A DNA stretch of 64,000 nt from Clostridia bacterium (GCA_017428085.1 JAFRRP010000020.1:19989-83988); one strand, 5' to 3'; shown: positions 16,077-25,192, counted from the stretch's first letter. The notes: generated from the sequence alone by a model not told the origin. Made by a program: numbers and translations.

Positions 16077-18203
16077 TCATCCGCACAGCGCGTTGATCTC
16101 GTCGATGTAGGGGCGCATGGCGGCCAGCGTTTCGTCAAGCGTGGCGGATTGCGAGTTGTTGTTGATGAACACCGGGATCTTGCAAAGGGGCGCTTTGTAG
16201 CCCAGCAGCGTCTGCCCGCCTTCGTAGACCTTGCCCGTGTAGAGATCCGTCCAGCTGCCCTTCGGCAGATAGAGGGACCGGGCGTTGGTGTTCTTATCCA
16301 GCACCGGCGCCACCAGGAAGGCGTCGCCCAGCATGTATTCGTTCCACGTGCTTTGACAATTCGCGTCGTCCTGATCGTACAGCACCAGCGCGCGCATCAG
16401 CGGGACGGCCGTCTCGCAGCCCACCTTGCCGAATTCCACCAGATAGGGCCGCATGGCGTCGTGCATGTTGGCGTAGATGCGGTAGAGGTTCTTGGTCTCG
16501 TCGTCAAAGTCATAGGAACGGGACGCGTAGCCGTGGGTCTCGATATTGGCGGAGAAGCAGGTATATTCCAGCCCGCGGACAAAGACCTCCGCTTCCGGAT
16601 CGTTGTTCCGGGGCGGTACGTAGCCCGCCATATCGTAGCTCATGAAGGGCATGCCGGAAAGCCCGCAGGACAGGCACGCCCGCAGCTGCGTTTTCAGGAA
16701 GGTGAATTCGCGCTTCTGGTCGCCGGACCAGCTGAGAGGATAGCGCTGCGCGCCGATGCCGCCGCCCCGGGCGAACACCATGGCGCCGTCGGAGGCGTTC
16801 TCGTTCAGGAAGTTGAACAGCATGGTGTTGTAGGCCACGGGGTACCAGTGGTGCGTGCCCAGCGTATCCCTGCCGTCGGAAAACACAATGGTGGTTTCCG
16901 GCGAGGTCTTGTAATCCGGGATGTCCTCGCAGAAGTCGATCTTGGCGCCGTCGATGCCGAAGCGGTCCATCATCTGCTTCCACGTGCCGGTGTACCACCA
17001 GTTCAGCGCGTCCGGGTTGGTGATATCGAGATAGGAAAAGGTGTTTTTGCTCATGTGGCCGTAGCCCATGTTCCAGGTGGCGTTCACCCGGTTGATGGCG
17101 GTGCTGCCCGCCCCGTTGTGTACCATGAAGGGTTCGTTGTAGCCGCCGGGATAGCCGCACTGGGTGTAGACCATCAGCTTTTTGCCCTTGCCGTGGACGA
17201 AATCGGCGATCTGCTGCAGCTCGCCCCATTTCCCGCGGTTGAAGGCGTCAAAGCCCTCGATGATGACCGCGTCCCACGGGAAATCGTTGGCCTCCATGTT
17301 TGCCGCCATATCGTAGACGCCCTGCGCCGTGGAGAATTCCGGATAGTAGCGGCAGATCTGCGTGCCGTACATCCATTCGGCGGGCTCCGCCGCGAAGCCG
17401 GTCAGCAGGGAATAGCCGTACAGCACGTCGCTGATCTTGTCGGTGGGGAAGATATACAGGTCGGCGGTCTCGCCGGTGATCTCAAAATCGAAGCGGCCCA
17501 TGGCGTAGTGGCCCAGATCGAGGAACTGATGCTCAAACCGGTTCATGTAAAGGCCGCACCCGCGGGAGGAGGCCACGATGGGGATCTGGATGTAGCTTCT
17601 GCCGTCCTCTACGCTCCACACGTCCATGGAGAAGATCTCCACCCGGTTGCCGTGCTGGTCCAGCGAGTTGTATTTTTCGCCGGTGCCGTACAGCGCCTCA
17701 AAGCGGTCCAGATCGCCTGCTACATGCAGATTGCCGCTTTTCCCGCGGAAGATCACGTCCACGCTGTACGCTTTTTCACCGCTGGGCTTGTAGATGACGA
17801 CGCCCTTGCCCTTTTTCAGCTCGGCGCGGCTGCCGTCCGGCGCGGTCATTACGTTCTTTTCGGCGTCGATGGTCAGCTTTTGTACCGTATCGGCGATCTC
17901 TTCTCCCAGATCGCGGGCCAGCGTCTGCCCCGCGCCGTAGTCGTCAAAGGTGCCGTCCTCTTTCGCGGTGCGCAGCCGCCACCCGTGGGGCGATTCAAAC
18001 TGCAGCCGGCATTTGACGCCGTCCGCGGTGAAATCCGCCGTGGTCTCGGTATAGGAAACGTCGGAAATTTTCATCAGGCCGCCGCCCCAGAAGGGCTTGA
18101 ACCGTTCGACGCCGGTGTTGCCGGAAAACCCGCCGAAGATCAGCACGAAGGTGTTGAACATGGCAAGAACCAGCGCAAAAAAGCGAGACAGTGCTTTTGT
18201 CAT
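16077..18203 (-). CDS. secreted glycoside hydrolase family 31 enzyme
   Basis: GH31 enzymes are mostly alpha-glucosidases, alpha-xylosidases or sulfoquinovosidases acting by retention. The 708-residue product has an N-terminal hydrophobic segment (FFALVLAMFNTFVLIFGGF) that could be a signal peptide or anchor, then a beta-sandwich and the catalytic barrel. The nucleophile is the aspartate in GIDGAKIDFCEDIP and the acid/base is in PLSWSGDQ. YGTGEKYNSLDQHGNRVE is the usual N-terminal domain motif. The ATG at 18203 follows AAAAGGAGG. It lies downstream of the DUF1874-like gene but a terminator separates them. Specificity cannot be read from sequence alone. Confidence 0.9.
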   Translation of the reverse strand: MTKALSRFFALVLAMFNTFVLIFGGFSGNTGVERFKPFWGGGLMKISDVSYTETTADFTADGVKCRLQFESPHGWRLRTAKEDGTFDDYGAGQTLARDLGEEIADTVQKLTIDAEKNVMTAPDGSRAELKKGKGVVIYKPSGEKAYSVDVIFRGKSGNLHVAGDLDRFEALYGTGEKYNSLDQHGNRVEIFSMDVWSVEDGRSYIQIPIVASSRGCGLYMNRFEHQFLDLGHYAMGRFDFEITGETADLYIFPTDKISDVLYGYSLLTGFAAEPAEWMYGTQICRYYPEFSTAQGVYDMAANMEANDFPWDAVIIEGFDAFNRGKWGELQQIADFVHGKGKKLMVYTQCGYPGGYNEPFMVHNGAGSTAINRVNATWNMGYGHMSKNTFSYLDITNPDALNWWYTGTWKQMMDRFGIDGAKIDFCEDIPDYKTSPETTIVFSDGRDTLGTHHWYPVAYNTMLFNFLNENASDGAMVFARGGGIGAQRYPLSWSGDQKREFTFLKTQLRACLSCGLSGMPFMSYDMAGYVPPRNNDPEAEVFVRGLEYTCFSANIETHGYASRSYDFDDETKNLYRIYANMHDAMRPYLVEFGKVGCETAVPLMRALVLYDQDDANCQSTWNEYMLGDAFLVAPVLDKNTNARSLYLPKGSWTDLYTGKVYEGGQTLLGYKAPLCKIPVFINNNSQSATLDETLAAMRPYIDEINALCG

Positions 18204-18251
18204 AAAGATCCTCCTTTTGCCGGCCGTACCGCCGGACAGGTCTGTTCCGTG

Positions 18252-18285
18252 AAAAAGCCCGGACGATCCCGCAAAGACGTCCGGG
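18252..18285 (-). terminator. intrinsic terminator of the DUF1874-like gene
   Basis: On the minus strand CCCGGACG and CGTCCGGG pair around a 12-base loop and are followed by a T-run. Confidence 0.7.
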
Positions 18286-18308
18286 TGTATTCTTTTGGAG
18301 CGTGTTCG

Positions 18309-18689
18309 TTACTTCAGACGGCAGAAGTGCAGGCACGTCACGTAGACGTTTTCGATCTTCTTGGCTTCGGAGCCGTCTTCGGTGGTGATGACGGGCTGCG
18401 TCTCGGAGGGGGTGCGGTAGATCTTGAAGGTGATCGCGTCCTGCCCCACCTGCATTTCGGTCAGGGGCTCGTATTTGAAATCGCGGTCCGTGACCTTCAG
18501 GTAATTGAACACCACCTGCTTGAGCTCATAGCCGGAAAAGCACTTGATCACGTCGTCATCGTCGTGCATGTCGATGATCGCCTTGGCTTCCTCAAAGCTC
18601 AGGGTGTTGAATTTGAATTCCCCTTCATTCAGCAGGGAAAGGATGTTGGCGTTATCCACTAAAATCAGCGGTAATTGGGAACGTGCCAT
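18309..18689 (-). CDS. small DUF1874 (STIV B116-like) family candidate
   Basis: The 126-residue protein starts at ATG 18689 after AAGGAGG; upstream in-frame sequence has no ribosome site. The N-terminal pattern LILVDNANILSLLNEGEFKFNTLSFEEAKAIID resembles DUF1874, a family first seen in the archaeal virus STIV (B116) and also found in phages, plasmids and Firmicutes chromosomes, where members bind DNA or inhibit nucleases. The middle, SGYELKQVVFNYLKV, fits the position of the usual SaiGHexTaxxl segment but is diverged. The C-terminal 50 residues are extra. Family assignment is tentative and function unknown. It is a single-gene unit with its own terminator. Confidence 0.55.
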   Translation of the reverse strand: MARSQLPLILVDNANILSLLNEGEFKFNTLSFEEAKAIIDMHDDDDVIKCFSGYELKQVVFNYLKVTDRDFKYEPLTEMQVGQDAITFKIYRTPSETQPVITTEDGSEAKKIENVYVTCLHFCRLK

Positions 18690-18892
18690 CGTGTTGCCTC
18701 CTTTTTTAATATACATATGCAAAATATACAAAAATAATTTTCCGATATTATTTTGGTATATTACTATAATACAAAAGACAGGCTGCTTTGTCAATAGGGG
18801 ATTTGCCGTTTTCCCCGGCGGAAACCGTCGTTTCCGGGCGGCCGGCGCGGGTATTATATCCGTGCGCCGCGCAAATGCCGCTTTGCCGGTAC

Positions 18893-18921
18893 TTGCATTT
18901 TTCCGTTTTTTTTGGTATGAT
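18893..18921 (+). promoter_or_regulatory. promoter of the clostripain-family gene
   Basis: TTGCAT (18893-18898), 17 bases, TATGAT (18916-18921). The rest of the 277-base divergent gap is AT-rich near 18720-18780 and shows no gene. Confidence 0.65.
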
Positions 18922-18966
18922 ACCATTACAGAGAAAACCATCGACCGATAAAAAGGGGGATTTGTT

Positions 18967-21408
18967 ATGCCGAATACACCGAACAACAGACCGACCGGCC
19001 GGCAGCGCGTCGGCGGCGGCATGGGACAGAGCGTGGGAACGCACGGCCCGGGGCTGGGCACCGGCCCTGTGGGAAAAGCCGACGGCTACCAACAGAGAAG
19101 GGGCGGCTCCGGCGGTTATCACGGCGGCGGCCAGCGGGCCTCCGGCGGCGGCCGCGGCAAGCTGATTTTGTTCATCGCCATCGCGGTGGCCGTGCTGTTC
19201 GGCGGCGGCACCGGGCTTTCCGGCCTTCTCGGCGGCGGCGACGATACCGTCGCGCCCGCCACGCAGCAGCAGCAAAGCAGCGGCATCGGCGGCTCCGGCG
19301 GCCTGCTGGGCAGCCTGCTGGGCAATTACAGCAGCTTTGCCGGCAACAGCTCTTACGACACGGGCTGGACGGCGGAAAAGAACACCGGAAAGCTGAATAC
19401 CTCTGTCGATCCCGCCGCGCGGCCCAAGCGCACGGTGCTGAAAGGCGACGGCACGGACACGGTGACGCTGATGGTATATCTGTGCGGCACCGATCTGGAG
19501 TCCAAAAGCGGTATGGCGACCAACGACCTGAAGGAAATGGCCTCCGCCTCGCTTTCGGATAAGGTGAACGTCGTCGTCTATACCGGCGGCTGCAAGGGCT
19601 GGAAGGTCGGTTCCATCTCCAATACCAACAACCAGATCTATAAGGTGGAACAGGGCGGCCAGCTGCGCCTGCTGGAGAAAAACCGCGGCAGCGCCGCCAT
19701 GACCGTGCCCGCCACGTTGACGGATTTCATCAGCTACTGCAAACAGAATTACCCCGCCACCCGCAACGAGCTGATCCTGTGGGACCACGGCGGCGGCACG
19801 GTTTCCGGCTTCGGCTATGACGAGCGCGCCAAAAACGCCGGCTCCATGACGCTGCCGGATATCGCGAAGGCCGTGAAGGACGCCGGCGCGGTCTTTGATT
19901 TCATCGGCTTTGACGCCTGCCTGATGGGCACGCTGGAGACCGCGTTGGTGCTGGAGCCCTACGCGGACTACCTGCTGGCCAGCGAGGAGACGGAGCCCGG
20001 TATCGGCTGGTACTACACCAACTGGCTGACGGCCTTGAACAACAATACGGCCATGCCCACCACGGAGCTGGGCAAGCAGATCATCGATGATTTCGTTTCC
20101 GTGTGCGAGCAGAGGTGCCCCGGCCAGAAGGCCACGCTGTCCCTCATCGACCTGGCGGAGCTGTCCGCCACCGCAGGCGATAAGCTGTCCGATTTCTCCA
20201 CCGCCACGGCGAAGCAGATCTCCGGCAGCGGCTACGCGACGGTCTCCAAGGCCCGCGGCGATACCAAGGAGTTCGGCGGCTCCAATAAGCTGGACCAGAT
20301 CGACCTGGTGCATCTGGCGCTGAACCTGAACACGACGGAAAGCAGGGCGCTGGCCGATACGCTGCTTTCCGCGGTGAAGTACAACCGTACCTCCTCCGTG
20401 GTCAGCAACGCCTACGGCATTTCGGCATATTTCCCCTACCGGTCCGCCGGTAAGGTCAGCAGCGCTGTGCAGCAGCTGGACGCCATCGGCTTCGATAAGG
20501 AATACACCGACTGCGTGAAGAAGTTTGCCTCGCTGGAGGTCACCGGGCAGGCGGCGGGCGGCGGCAGCGCCAGCCCCTTCGGTTCCCTGTTCGGCTCGCT
20601 GACCGGTATGACCGGCTCCTCTTCCTCCTCCGGCGGCGTGGCGGATATCGTCGGGTCGCTGCTGGGCGGCGGTTCCACCTCCTCCGGGCTGGACCTCGCT
20701 TCTCTGCTGGGCGGCGCGGGCGTCTTTGACCGCAGCATCCCCGAAAGCGAATTGATCGACATGGTGGAGAACAACCGGATCGACGACAACGCGTTGGTAT
20801 GGAGCACGGACGCGGATGGGACGCGGGTGCTGAAGCTCAGCGAGGCCCAATGGGCGCAGGTGGCCGATTTACAGCTGAACGTCTTTTTGAACGACGGCAG
20901 CGGTTACATCGACCTGGGGCTTGACAATATTTTCAACTGGACGGACAACGGCGATCTGGTCGGCGAGTACGACAACATGTGGGTCGCGCTGAACAACCAG
21001 CCCGTGGCGTATTACTTCACCGACGCAACCGAAGCGGACGGGCAGACCGTTACCAACGGGCGCATCCCGGTGCTGCTGAACGGCGACCGGGCGGAGCTGC
21101 TGGTGCGCTTTACCGATAACGGCGGCGCCGTCGTCGGCGCAAGGTTCATCTACGCGGACGGCGAAACGGAAACCGTGGCCAAGTCGTTTACGGAACTGCA
21201 GCCCGGCGACGTGATCCAGCCCATCTGCGACCGCTACGATTACGACGGCAACTATGAGGATACCTATATGCTGGGCGGCGAGATCACGTATAACGGCTCC
21301 GTCACCGTTTCGGACGTGACGCTGAACCCTGCCGACGGCACGCCCGTGGCCGCCTACGTGCTCACCGACCGCTTCGCCATGGAGCACTGGACCCCGGCGA
21401 TCGGATAA
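18967..21408 (+). CDS. membrane-anchored clostripain-family (C11) cysteine peptidase
   Basis: Family C11 peptidases (clostripain) cut after arginine or lysine. The 813-residue product starts with a 60-residue glycine-rich region, one membrane helix (GKLILFIAIAVAVLFGGG) and then the peptidase domain outside the cell. The catalytic dyad is visible as H in LILWDHGGGTVSGFG and C in IGFDACLMGTLE. Around residues 525-585 there is a glycine/serine-rich linker, followed by a C-terminal beta-rich domain of unknown family. There is no classical cleavable signal, so it is probably a type II membrane protein. ATG 18967 follows AAAAGGGGG. It may process surface or secreted proteins. Confidence 0.88.
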   Translation: MPNTPNNRPTGRQRVGGGMGQSVGTHGPGLGTGPVGKADGYQQRRGGSGGYHGGGQRASGGGRGKLILFIAIAVAVLFGGGTGLSGLLGGGDDTVAPATQQQQSSGIGGSGGLLGSLLGNYSSFAGNSSYDTGWTAEKNTGKLNTSVDPAARPKRTVLKGDGTDTVTLMVYLCGTDLESKSGMATNDLKEMASASLSDKVNVVVYTGGCKGWKVGSISNTNNQIYKVEQGGQLRLLEKNRGSAAMTVPATLTDFISYCKQNYPATRNELILWDHGGGTVSGFGYDERAKNAGSMTLPDIAKAVKDAGAVFDFIGFDACLMGTLETALVLEPYADYLLASEETEPGIGWYYTNWLTALNNNTAMPTTELGKQIIDDFVSVCEQRCPGQKATLSLIDLAELSATAGDKLSDFSTATAKQISGSGYATVSKARGDTKEFGGSNKLDQIDLVHLALNLNTTESRALADTLLSAVKYNRTSSVVSNAYGISAYFPYRSAGKVSSAVQQLDAIGFDKEYTDCVKKFASLEVTGQAAGGGSASPFGSLFGSLTGMTGSSSSSGGVADIVGSLLGGGSTSSGLDLASLLGGAGVFDRSIPESELIDMVENNRIDDNALVWSTDADGTRVLKLSEAQWAQVADLQLNVFLNDGSGYIDLGLDNIFNWTDNGDLVGEYDNMWVALNNQPVAYYFTDATEADGQTVTNGRIPVLLNGDRAELLVRFTDNGGAVVGARFIYADGETETVAKSFTELQPGDVIQPICDRYDYDGNYEDTYMLGGEITYNGSVTVSDVTLNPADGTPVAAYVLTDRFAMEHWTPAIG

Positions 21409-21467
21409 CGGCATGATTGACAGCAGACGCGTCCGGCTGTCTTCCGGCTAACAGAATAACAATGAAC

Positions 21468-21502
21468 GATTCCCGGACTTCCGTTATGGAACTCCGGGAA
21501 TC
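21468..21502. terminator. hairpin between convergent units
   Basis: GATTCCCGGA (21468-21477) pairs with TCCGGGAATC (21493-21502). There is no strong T-run on either side, so use as a bidirectional terminator is uncertain. Confidence 0.4.
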
Positions 21503-21532
21503 TTCGCGTTTCGGCATATAAATGAAACGATA

Positions 21533-21622
21533 CTATTTACCGAACTTTTCCGCCAGCTTTTCAAAGAAATTTTTGATGGCGGTGATGATCTTGGAGAATA
21601 AAGATTGCTGTGCGTCGAACAT
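21533..21622 (-). CDS. amphipathic micropeptide C (29 aa)
   Basis: A 29-residue frame, MFDAQQSLFSKIITAIK followed by NFFEKLAEKFGK, starts at ATG 21622 with AAGAGGTG seven bases upstream. It lies 22 bases downstream of the AspT-like permease and is the last gene of the minus-strand fumarate reductase cluster. The pattern FxxKIIxAIKxFF resembles the C-terminus of the 61-residue peptide at 55.4 kb (FFGKIISAIKKLIDFLKGLF). It would be a short amphipathic helix with a basic end. No signal peptide and no homologous known family; it might be a small membrane subunit or regulator of the cluster, which is only inferred from position. Confidence 0.65.
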   Translation of the reverse strand: MFDAQQSLFSKIITAIKNFFEKLAEKFGK

Positions 21623-21644
21623 GGAATTCACCTCTTTTTGATTA

Positions 21645-22856
21645 TCAGCAGAACTGGATGATAAGTTTGGACGCGATGACGATGGAGATCAGGGCGATGG
21701 GGTAGGTGGCGGCGTAGGCGCTGGCCACGTCCTCCGTGCCCGCGGTGGCGATCAGGGTGCCCAGAGCGGGCGTGCTGGTCATGCCGCCGGTGATGGAACC
21801 GAGGTTGTTGAGCAGCGGGAGCTTCAGCACAAACTTGGCGAAGAGGAAGCCGATGATCATGGGGATCAGCGTCATGAAGATGCCGTAGACGAAGTAGATC
21901 GGCTTGAAGTACTGGATGAAGCTGGCGCCGCCGGCCACGCCCGCGCCGATAAGGAAGAGCATGAGCCCCAGCTCGCGGAACACCCGCAGGGTGGTGGTCT
22001 TTGGCATAATGCTGATCTTGCCGACGCGGCCGAAGTGGCCCAGCACCAGCGCCATGATGATGCATCCGCCGGTGACGGTCAGGGAGAACCCGGCCACCTT
22101 GACGGAGCCGAGGATCATGCCCAGCACCGCCGCGATGGAGAAGGCGCAGAAGCCGAAGGGGTCCAGCTCCGTCAGCTTCGCGGGGCCTTCTTTTTTCTTT
22201 TCCTCCGCGCTGACGGTCAGTTTGGCTCGCTCCGTTTCCATATCCGCCTTTTCAAAGCGGGGCATGAGCTGCACGAACAGCACCACGCCGATGACGCCGA
22301 ACAGGTATGCGATGCCGTTGCCCACCGCCACCAGGCTGTCCAGCTCGCCGCCGATGGCTTCCTTGGCGGCGGAGAAAGCGGGGGTGGAGGTGAGGGCGCC
22401 GGAGAGCAGCCCCACCACGATGGCCTTGAATTCCTCTTTGGGCAGGTCCGTGAAGCGGCCGCCGATGTACAGTACCGCGATGGCGGAAAGCCCGGCGGAG
22501 AGGATGATGATCAGTCCCAGTACGATATAGGACTTGAAGTTCTTTTTCAGGTTCCGGAAGAAGTTCGGCCCGGCGATGTAGCCCACCGCCGTGACGAACA
22601 GCACCAGCCCCACGTTTTCCACGATCTTCAGCGCGTCCTTGACGAAGGTGACCTCGTTCACCTGCAGCTGGGTTCCCAGGTGCTTATAGAGGAACACGCC
22701 GTAGACCAGCGCCATGATGAACACGCCCGCCGTGCCGAGGTTCACGCCCTTAACGGTGATCTTGCCCAGCAGGTAGCCCGCCGCCGCGATCAGGAACACG
22801 GTGAAGGTCAGGAACGTGATGGCCTTGACGCTTAAAATGCCGCCGAATAGAATCAT
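21645..22856 (-). CDS. AspT/YidE-family permease, probable dicarboxylate exchanger
   Basis: The 403-residue protein is a duplicated membrane permease of the aspartate:alanine exchanger group. Each half carries the inverted-repeat signature: VGLLSGALTSTPAFSAAKEA in the first and GSITGGMTSTPALGTLIATAG in the second, with about ten membrane segments. The cytosolic loop between halves (FEKADMETERAKLTVSAEEKKKEG) is short and lacks the TrkA-C/RCK domains found in many members. ATG at 22856 is preferred over TTG 22862 because GGAGG lies nine bases upstream. Its position as the gene after frdBA suggests exchange or export of succinate, malate or aspartate; the substrate is inferred. Confidence 0.75.
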   Translation of the reverse strand: MILFGGILSVKAITFLTFTVFLIAAAGYLLGKITVKGVNLGTAGVFIMALVYGVFLYKHLGTQLQVNEVTFVKDALKIVENVGLVLFVTAVGYIAGPNFFRNLKKNFKSYIVLGLIIILSAGLSAIAVLYIGGRFTDLPKEEFKAIVVGLLSGALTSTPAFSAAKEAIGGELDSLVAVGNGIAYLFGVIGVVLFVQLMPRFEKADMETERAKLTVSAEEKKKEGPAKLTELDPFGFCAFSIAAVLGMILGSVKVAGFSLTVTGGCIIMALVLGHFGRVGKISIMPKTTTLRVFRELGLMLFLIGAGVAGGASFIQYFKPIYFVYGIFMTLIPMIIGFLFAKFVLKLPLLNNLGSITGGMTSTPALGTLIATAGTEDVASAYAATYPIALISIVIASKLIIQFC

Positions 22857-22873
22857 TTGCAAACGCCTCCCGT

Positions 22874-24469
22874 TTATTTCACTCTTCTGTAGTCGGGCAG
22901 CAGCTTCGGGGAGACCATGTCGGTCTCCACGCCCGCGTCCTTCAGCTCGTTTTCAAAATCCGTCACGTGGGACAGCGTCAGCGCGCCGACCGTCGTCTCT
23001 TTGGCGATGGCGCCGGCGGCCTTGCCCGCGCTGCGGCCGAAGACGATGATATCCAGCAGGGAGTTGCCCATCAGGCGGTTGCGCCCGTGGATGCCGCCCA
23101 CGGCCTCGCCCGCCACAAACAGGTTCTCCACGTTGGTCATGCAGCCCTTGTCGATCTCCAATCCGCCGTTCTGGTAGTGCAGCGTGGGATAGACGAGGAT
23201 CGGCTCCTTGCGGATGTCGATGCCGTACTTGCCGAACATGCGCAGCATGGCGGGGATGCGCTTTTCGATGGTGCCCTCGCCGCCCTTCAGCTCGATCATG
23301 GGGGTGTCCAGCCACACGCCCACGCCGTCGTCGGTGTGGACGCCGTTGCCCCGGTCGGAGCACTCGCGGATGATGGAGGCCGCGGATACGTCGCGGGTCT
23401 CCAGCGGGTGCATGAACACCTCGCCGTTCACGTTGACCAGCTTCGCGCCGAGGGAGCGAACCTTTTCGGTGACCAGCGCGCCGAAGATCTGCTCCGGATA
23501 GGCCGCGCCGGTGGGATGGTACTGAAGGGTGTCGGCGTACAGCAGCTTCGCGCCCGCCCGGTAGCCGAGGATCAGGCCGTCCGCCGTGGCGCCGTAGTGG
23601 TTGGAGGTGGGGAAGCCCTGATAGTGCAGCCGTCCCGCGCCGCCGGTGGCGATGACGACGGTCTTGGCCCTGGCGATCAGCAGCTCGTCGGTCTCCATGT
23701 TCAGCAGCACCGCGCCCGCGGCTTTGCCGTTTTCATCTTTAATGAGCTCGATGGCGGCGGTGAAATCCACCACCGGGATACCGCGGCCCAGCACCTCGTC
23801 GCGCAGGGTGCGCATGATCTCCGCGCCGGAGTAGTCCTTGGCCGCGTGCATCCTCTTGCGGGAGGTGCCGCCGCCGTGGGTGGTGATCATGGTGCCGTCG
23901 GGGGCCTTGTCGAACTCCACGCCCAGGTCGTTGAGCCATTGAATGGCCTCGGGCGCCTCGTTGACCAGCTTATACAGCAGCTCCGGCTTGGCGGCGAAGT
24001 GGCCGCCGCCGAAGGCGTCGATATAGTGGATGGCGGGGGAGTCGTTGGGCTTGTCGGCCGCCTGGATGCCGCCCTCCGCCATCATGGTGTTGGCGTCGCC
24101 GATGCGCAGCTTGGTGACGATCATCACGTTGGCGCCGCAGTTGTCGGCCTCGATGGCCGCGGAAGCGCCCGCGCCGCCGCCGCCGATGACCAGCACGTCC
24201 ACGTCGTAGTCGGGGGCGGACAGGTCGAGCTTCGCGGGGTCGATGCGGCTGTGGGCCTGCAGCAGCGCCGCCAATTCCGTGGGCACCTTGCCGCCCTTGT
24301 TGGGACCGACGGAAAGCGTGCGGAACTCCTCCTGCTTGTAGTCGGGATGGTAGGTGGCCAGCAGCGTTTCCTTTTCCTCCGCGGTCATGCGGCGGGGCTC
24401 CAGCGTGGTGTTCGCCGCGCGGTTGGCCTCCACCTTTTTGATGGATTCGGTCATTTCCTTGTTATACAT
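22874..24469 (-). CDS. frdA: soluble fumarate reductase flavoprotein subunit
   Basis: The 531-residue protein is an FrdA/SdhA-type FAD enzyme. The dinucleotide site VDVLVIGGGGAGASAAIEA begins near residue 90, after an N-terminal extension. MMAEGGIQAA, THGGGTSRKRMHAAKD and HPTGAAYPEQI match FAD and substrate-site motifs, and VENLFVAGEAVGGIHGRNRLMGNSLLD is the usual C-terminal FAD segment. It should reduce fumarate to succinate using electrons from FrdB. No cytochrome b or membrane subunit is encoded nearby, so the enzyme is predicted to be cytosolic like the thiol-dependent TfrAB of methanogens. ATG 24469 follows AAGGAGG and is 13 bases from the frdB stop. Confidence 0.9.
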   Translation of the reverse strand: MYNKEMTESIKKVEANRAANTTLEPRRMTAEEKETLLATYHPDYKQEEFRTLSVGPNKGGKVPTELAALLQAHSRIDPAKLDLSAPDYDVDVLVIGGGGAGASAAIEADNCGANVMIVTKLRIGDANTMMAEGGIQAADKPNDSPAIHYIDAFGGGHFAAKPELLYKLVNEAPEAIQWLNDLGVEFDKAPDGTMITTHGGGTSRKRMHAAKDYSGAEIMRTLRDEVLGRGIPVVDFTAAIELIKDENGKAAGAVLLNMETDELLIARAKTVVIATGGAGRLHYQGFPTSNHYGATADGLILGYRAGAKLLYADTLQYHPTGAAYPEQIFGALVTEKVRSLGAKLVNVNGEVFMHPLETRDVSAASIIRECSDRGNGVHTDDGVGVWLDTPMIELKGGEGTIEKRIPAMLRMFGKYGIDIRKEPILVYPTLHYQNGGLEIDKGCMTNVENLFVAGEAVGGIHGRNRLMGNSLLDIIVFGRSAGKAAGAIAKETTVGALTLSHVTDFENELKDAGVETDMVSPKLLPDYRRVK

Positions 24470-24482
24470 GCCGTTCGCCTCC

Positions 24483-25160
24483 TTACTTCTCGATCTCGCG
24501 GTTGTTGTAGAGCTCTTTCATCTCGTCGATGGGCTTGTCCATCAGCGCCTGCAGCAGCTCCTCGAAGGTGCCGTCCTTGATCTCCTGCACACGGTCCGTC
24601 AGATGTTTGCTTTCGGGGGCGAGATATTTGCCGTTGAGCCGTCTGGCCAGCAGCGCCACCTGCGGGTGGGAGATGCCGGCGGGGCAGCGGGAGGAGCACA
24701 CGCCGCACATGACGCAGTCGAAGCTCTCCTCGGCACACTTTTCATATTCGCCGCGCTGGGCGTAGGCGATGTACTGCATGACGTTGAGCTCCTGCGTGCA
24801 GGCGTTGGTGCAGGCGTTGCAGCCGATGCAGGCGTAGATCTCGGGATAGAGCTGCATCATGATCTGCTCGGTGGGCTTCACCTTTTCGATGTCGTAGGGC
24901 TGCTTGATCAGCGGGAAGAAGGGCAGCGTGGCGATATACATGTTGTCCTCCACCTTGGTCTGGCAGGCCAGGCACGCGTGCAGCTCCCGGTCGTCCTTGA
25001 TCCGGTAGATGGTGGCGCAGGCCCCGCAGAAGCCGTTGCGGCAGCCGCACCCGCGTTTGAGCTGGTAGCCCGCGTATTCCATCGCTCCCATGATGGTGAG
25101 CGAGGCGGGCACCGTGTACTTTTTGCCGTACAGGAATATGTTGACAGTGTTGTTTTCCAT
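24483..25160 (-). CDS. frdB: fumarate reductase iron-sulfur subunit
   Basis: The 225-residue protein carries electrons to FrdA. An N-terminal ferredoxin fold holds a [2Fe-2S] site, CGCRNGFCGAC with a further cysteine in HACLACQ. Two [4Fe-4S] motifs follow: CIGCNACTNAC and CVMCGVCSSRCP. Classical respiratory FrdB has one [3Fe-4S] site; here both C-terminal motifs have all four cysteines. The protein ends about 70 residues after the second motif and lacks the CCG domains that make methanogen TfrB a fusion; the CCG protein is the separate hdrB of this cluster. ATG 25160 follows GGAGG. The upstream gap to flxA contains a heptad element. Confidence 0.9.
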   Translation of the reverse strand: MENNTVNIFLYGKKYTVPASLTIMGAMEYAGYQLKRGCGCRNGFCGACATIYRIKDDRELHACLACQTKVEDNMYIATLPFFPLIKQPYDIEKVKPTEQIMMQLYPEIYACIGCNACTNACTQELNVMQYIAYAQRGEYEKCAEESFDCVMCGVCSSRCPAGISHPQVALLARRLNGKYLAPESKHLTDRVQEIKDGTFEELLQALMDKPIDEMKELYNNREIEK

Positions 25161-25192
25161 AGGTTCCTCCGTAATATCTATCTATCTGTTTG

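Noticed and set aside
16149..18662. 837-codon plus-strand open frame opposite the GH31 gene
   Set aside because: Antisense shadow caused by high GC at third codon positions; GH31 catalytic motifs lie on the other strand.
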